A stretch of 64,000 nt of DNA from Cognatilysobacter terrigena (GTDB lineage: Bacteria; Pseudomonadota; Gammaproteobacteria; Xanthomonadales; Xanthomonadaceae). The stretch's first letter is position 1. Every line of letters begins with the position of its first letter. Where the stretch lies: contig NZ_SELT01000002.1 of NCBI RefSeq assembly GCF_004361065.1, forward strand, positions 62,001-126,000, written 5' to 3'. Both the position numbers and the translations under genes were made by a program. Positions 62,041 to 64,000 of the stretch are shown piece after piece. The notes under the pieces were generated by a model. The model was given only the letters and a program-made list of their open reading frames with translations, had not been told where the DNA came from and did not search any database.

Positions 62041-62046
62041 ATTATC
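62041..62046 (-). promoter_or_regulatory. Probable -10 element for the MOSC gene
   Basis: Read on the minus strand, TGATAATGGCGGCC lies 23 bases before the start at 62017, a near copy of the element upstream of acnD. Confidence 0.5.
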
Positions 62047-62055
62047 ACCGCGCGA

Positions 62056-63315
62056 TCAGGCCGGGCGCGCCTGCTTCTCGCGCTGCAGGCGTTCGAGTTC
62101 GAGCTGCTCGCGCTTTTCCTGCTGTTTGCGAAGCTCTTCGCGACGGATCGCTTCGGCCTCGTCCGCGCTCGGCGCCGCATGCAGGGACAGCGACAACGCG
62201 GCGGCGTTCGCCGGTTCGCCACGACGGCTCTTGAGCTTGATGTTCAAGCGCAGTTCGTTGGCCGAGTCGGCATTGCGGATCGCTTCGTCGTAGCTGATCA
62301 CGCCGTCGTTGTAGAGCTCGAACAGCGCCCAGTCGAACGTGCGCATGCCCAGCTCGCGGGACTTGTTCATGATGCCCTTGAGCTCGTTGAACTCGCCCTT
62401 GAAGATCTTCTCGGCGATGGTCGGCGTGTTGATCAGGATCTCGATCGCCGCCGCGCGACCCTTGCCGTCCTCCGTGCGCACCAGACGCTGCGACACGATG
62501 GCGCGCAGGTTGGCCGAAAGATCCATCAGCAGCTGCGTGCGGCGTTCTTCCGGGAAGAAGTTGATGATGCGCTCCATCGTCTGCGACGCGCTGTTGGCGT
62601 GCAGGGTGGAGAGGCAGAGATGACCCGTCTCGGCGAACGCGATCGCGTGCTCCATCGTCTCGGCATCGCGGATCTCGCCGATCAGGATCACGTCCGGTGC
62701 CTGGCGCAGCGTGTTCTTCAGCGCGTGGTGCCAGGAATGCGTATCGACGCCGACCTCGCGATGCGTCACCAGCGACTTCTGCGAGCTGTGCGCGTACTCG
62801 ACCGGATCCTCGACCGTGATGATGTGGCCGGCGGTGGTGCGGTTGCGGTGGTCGAGCATCGCCGCGAGCGACGTCGACTTGCCCGAACCGGTGCCGCCGA
62901 CGAGCAGGATCAGGCCGCGCTTGGCGAGCACGAGCTCCTTGAGCACGTCGGGCAGGCGCAGCTTCTCGAAGTTCGGGATTTCCGCGGCGATCGTGCGCAG
63001 CACCATGCCGACGTGGCCCTGCTGCACGAACACGTTGACGCGGAAGCGCGACACGCCGGGCACGGCGATCGCGAAGTTGCATTCGAATTCGGTCGCGAAC
63101 TCCGCGCGCTGCTTGTCGTTCATCAGCGCGTTCGCGAGCTTCGCGGTGACGGCGCCGGTGAGCTTCTGTGGGCTCAGCGGCGTCATCTGGCCGTGCGCCT
63201 TCATGCTCGGCGGGAAATCGTGCGCGATGAACAGGTCCGAGCCGCCGGCGTTCGCCATGGCGGCCAGGAGCTTGTGCATGTAATCGCGGGCCTGGTCGTC
63301 GGTGAGCTGGGTCAT
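62056..63315 (-). CDS. pilU: Type IV pilus retraction ATPase PilU
   Basis: A 419-residue hexameric ATPase. The Walker A GGTGSGKST is at 140-148; the Asp box is ITVEDPVEYAH, the Walker B region VILIGEIRDAETM, and the His box GHLCLSTLHANSA. The C-terminal tail is Glu/Lys/Arg-rich and coiled (EAIRREELRKQQEKREQLELERLQREK). PilU rather than PilT is favoured by length (about 370-420 versus 345) and by the tail. It retracts type IV pili with PilT, which is not in this window; twitching motility and DNA uptake depend on it. Confidence 0.93.
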   Translation of the reverse strand: MTQLTDDQARDYMHKLLAAMANAGGSDLFIAHDFPPSMKAHGQMTPLSPQKLTGAVTAKLANALMNDKQRAEFATEFECNFAIAVPGVSRFRVNVFVQQGHVGMVLRTIAAEIPNFEKLRLPDVLKELVLAKRGLILLVGGTGSGKSTSLAAMLDHRNRTTAGHIITVEDPVEYAHSSQKSLVTHREVGVDTHSWHHALKNTLRQAPDVILIGEIRDAETMEHAIAFAETGHLCLSTLHANSASQTMERIINFFPEERRTQLLMDLSANLRAIVSQRLVRTEDGKGRAAAIEILINTPTIAEKIFKGEFNELKGIMNKSRELGMRTFDWALFELYNDGVISYDEAIRNADSANELRLNIKLKSRRGEPANAAALSLSLHAAPSADEAEAIRREELRKQQEKREQLELERLQREKQARPA

Positions 63316-63427
63316 GCGCGGCGATCGGGGGAGACCACCGCGATAACGGCCGCGTCCGCGATCGATGAACGCCCTGAACCGTGCGCGCCGTGGCGATCCG
63401 GAGATCGCGACGGCGGTGATGCGTGCG

Positions 63428-63694
63428 TCAGCCGGCGTCGGATTCGGCGGCGGCGTCCGGCAGCAACAGGAACGGTTCGACGGTGCCGCGCAGCTTGAGC
63501 GTCATCGGCTGGCCCCGGCGGTCCTTGGCGCGACCTGCGGCGACGCGGATCCAGCCCTCGCTGACGCAGTACTCCTCGACGTCCATGCGCTCACGGCCAT
63601 TGAAGCGGATGCCGATTCCGCGCTCGAGCAGGGCGGCGTCGTGGAAGGGGCTGCGCGGATCGGTCGCGAGTCGGTCGGGAAGCGTGTCGGTCAT
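63428..63694 (-). CDS. DUF3297 family protein
   Basis: An 88-residue cytoplasmic protein of known family but unknown function. The signature is LPDRLATDPRSPFHDAALLERGIGIRFNGRERMDVEEYCVSEGWIRVAAGRAKDRRGQPMTLKLRGTVEPFL, covering the whole length. GATAAT lies 28 bases before the ATG at 63694, again in the recurrent set. It lies 112 bases upstream of pilU on the same strand. Confidence 0.93.
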   Translation of the reverse strand: MTDTLPDRLATDPRSPFHDAALLERGIGIRFNGRERMDVEEYCVSEGWIRVAAGRAKDRRGQPMTLKLRGTVEPFLLLPDAAAESDAG

Positions 63695-63722
63695 GGTCGT
63701 CGGGGCGGCGGAGCGGGGCGGC

Positions 63723-63728
63723 ATTATC
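63723..63728 (-). promoter_or_regulatory. Probable -10 element for the DUF3297 gene
   Basis: GATAATGCCGCC on the minus strand lies 28 bases before the start codon, resembling the elements at 21314 and 62041. Confidence 0.45.
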
Positions 63729-63776
63729 GCAGCCGACCGTGACCTCCCGCCCGTGTGCGACGCCGGTCACGGCCGC

Positions 63777-63782
63777 TAGCCT
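63777..63782 (+). promoter_or_regulatory. Probable -10 element directly before the 63789 ATG
   Basis: TAGCCT ends six bases before the ATG, so the transcript probably begins at or next to the start codon. No ribosome site is present. Confidence 0.4.
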
Positions 63783-63788
63783 TCGCGC

Positions 63789-64000
63789 ATGACCGACCGT
63801 CCGCCGTACACCCTGCGCGTCGAGCCGCGCGACCGCTATCTCTATGTTCATGTCGACGGGCCGGAGGACACGCTCGAGGTTTCGGTCGCCTACTGGACCG
63901 AAATCGAGGCCGAGTGCCGCGCCCGTGGCGTCCGCCGGCTGCTGGTGGTCGAAGCGCTGCAGGGCAACGCGGTGCCGGCGGAGATGGCGCAGGTCGTCGA
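63789..64000 (+). CDS. STAS/SEC14-like protein, 3' truncated by the window end
   Basis: The frame is open from the ATG at 63789 to the end of the window (70 codons visible). The chain MTDRPPYTLRVEPRDRYLYV, then YWTEIEAECRARGVRRLLVVEALQGNAV, resembles the small SpoIIAA/STAS-SEC14-like proteins of Xanthomonadaceae, which have a strand-helix-strand start and a conserved ECRxxGxxRLLV helix-strand unit. Function unknown. The remaining part lies beyond the window. A TAGCCT box six bases upstream suggests a leaderless start. Confidence 0.7.
   Translation, partial: MTDRPPYTLRVEPRDRYLYVHVDGPEDTLEVSVAYWTEIEAECRARGVRRLLVVEALQGNAVPAEMAQVV

Overview
The window is about 64 kb of GC-rich chromosomal DNA with about 73 protein-coding genes packed on both strands. 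I saw no rRNA, tRNA, CRISPR array, insertion sequence, integrase or phage gene. The gene set fits a gammaproteobacterium of the Xanthomonadaceae/Lysobacter type: a methylcitrate-branch acnD with prpF, a PilU retraction ATPase, M13 and M61 metallopeptidases, many secreted amidohydrolases and lipoproteins, LytS/LytTR and GGDEF signalling, and -10 elements of the GATAATGG or TAGnCT kind close to starts. The lineage is an inference from gene content only. Both ends cut a gene: a dihydrofolate-reductase-like gene on the left and a short STAS/SEC14-like gene on the right. No gene-free stretch exceeds about 260 bases.

Layout. 1-2.5 kb: DHFR-like protein, a small coiled protein behind a Shine-Dalgarno-masking hairpin, a FrnE-type DsbA protein, YaeQ. 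2.5-7.4 kb: DUF1579 protein, AraC regulator, and a Rieske oxygenase/APC permease operon, then an M48 peptidase. 7.6-10.4 kb: TetR regulator with an operator over its own promoter, an alpha/beta hydrolase with a second operator-like copy, then a HipA-family kinase coupled to a DUF3037 protein. 10.5-16.3 kb: secreted proteins, amidohydrolase, DUF72, AcpH, PEBP and J-domain proteins. 16.3-21.2 kb: a four-gene operon acnD / 2H-phosphoesterase-like / SRPBCC / prpF for propionate (2-methylcitrate) metabolism.

21.4-30.9 kb: VOC protein, fasciclin lipoprotein, a membrane-anchored HEPN-like protein, an ABC exporter, a membrane HExxH protein, a lytic transglycosylase, another amidohydrolase and RcnB-like protein. 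30.5-33 kb: LytS/LytTR two-component operon with a downstream lipoprotein. 33-40.3 kb: GNAT, PQQ-type sugar dehydrogenase, solitary HicB, WYL regulator, GST, single-domain response regulator, GFA enzyme with a TPR sulfotransferase, solitary ExbD. 40.4-43.6 kb: a double-domain KaiC-like ATPase translationally coupled to a hybrid histidine kinase. 43.6-53.8 kb: M13 and M61 peptidases, formate/nitrite-type channel, VOC operon, GAF protein with a broken GGDEF motif, L,D-transpeptidase. 53.8-56.2 kb: an unusual four-gene operon pairing an Nramp-like transporter lacking the usual metal-site motifs with two PRC-barrel-like proteins. 56.3-64 kb: e(P4) phosphatase, KGG stress protein, YdeI protein, diguanylate cyclase, quinone oxidoreductase, MOSC protein, PilU, DUF3297.

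The most interesting leads are regulatory and architectural: the masked ribosome-binding site at 680-717, several genes whose -10 box sits 6-7 bases before the ATG (probable leaderless mRNAs), perfect hairpins between convergent stop codons, the HipA/DUF3037 and KaiC/histidine-kinase pairs, and the atypical Nramp operon. I found no single system that I can call clearly undescribed.
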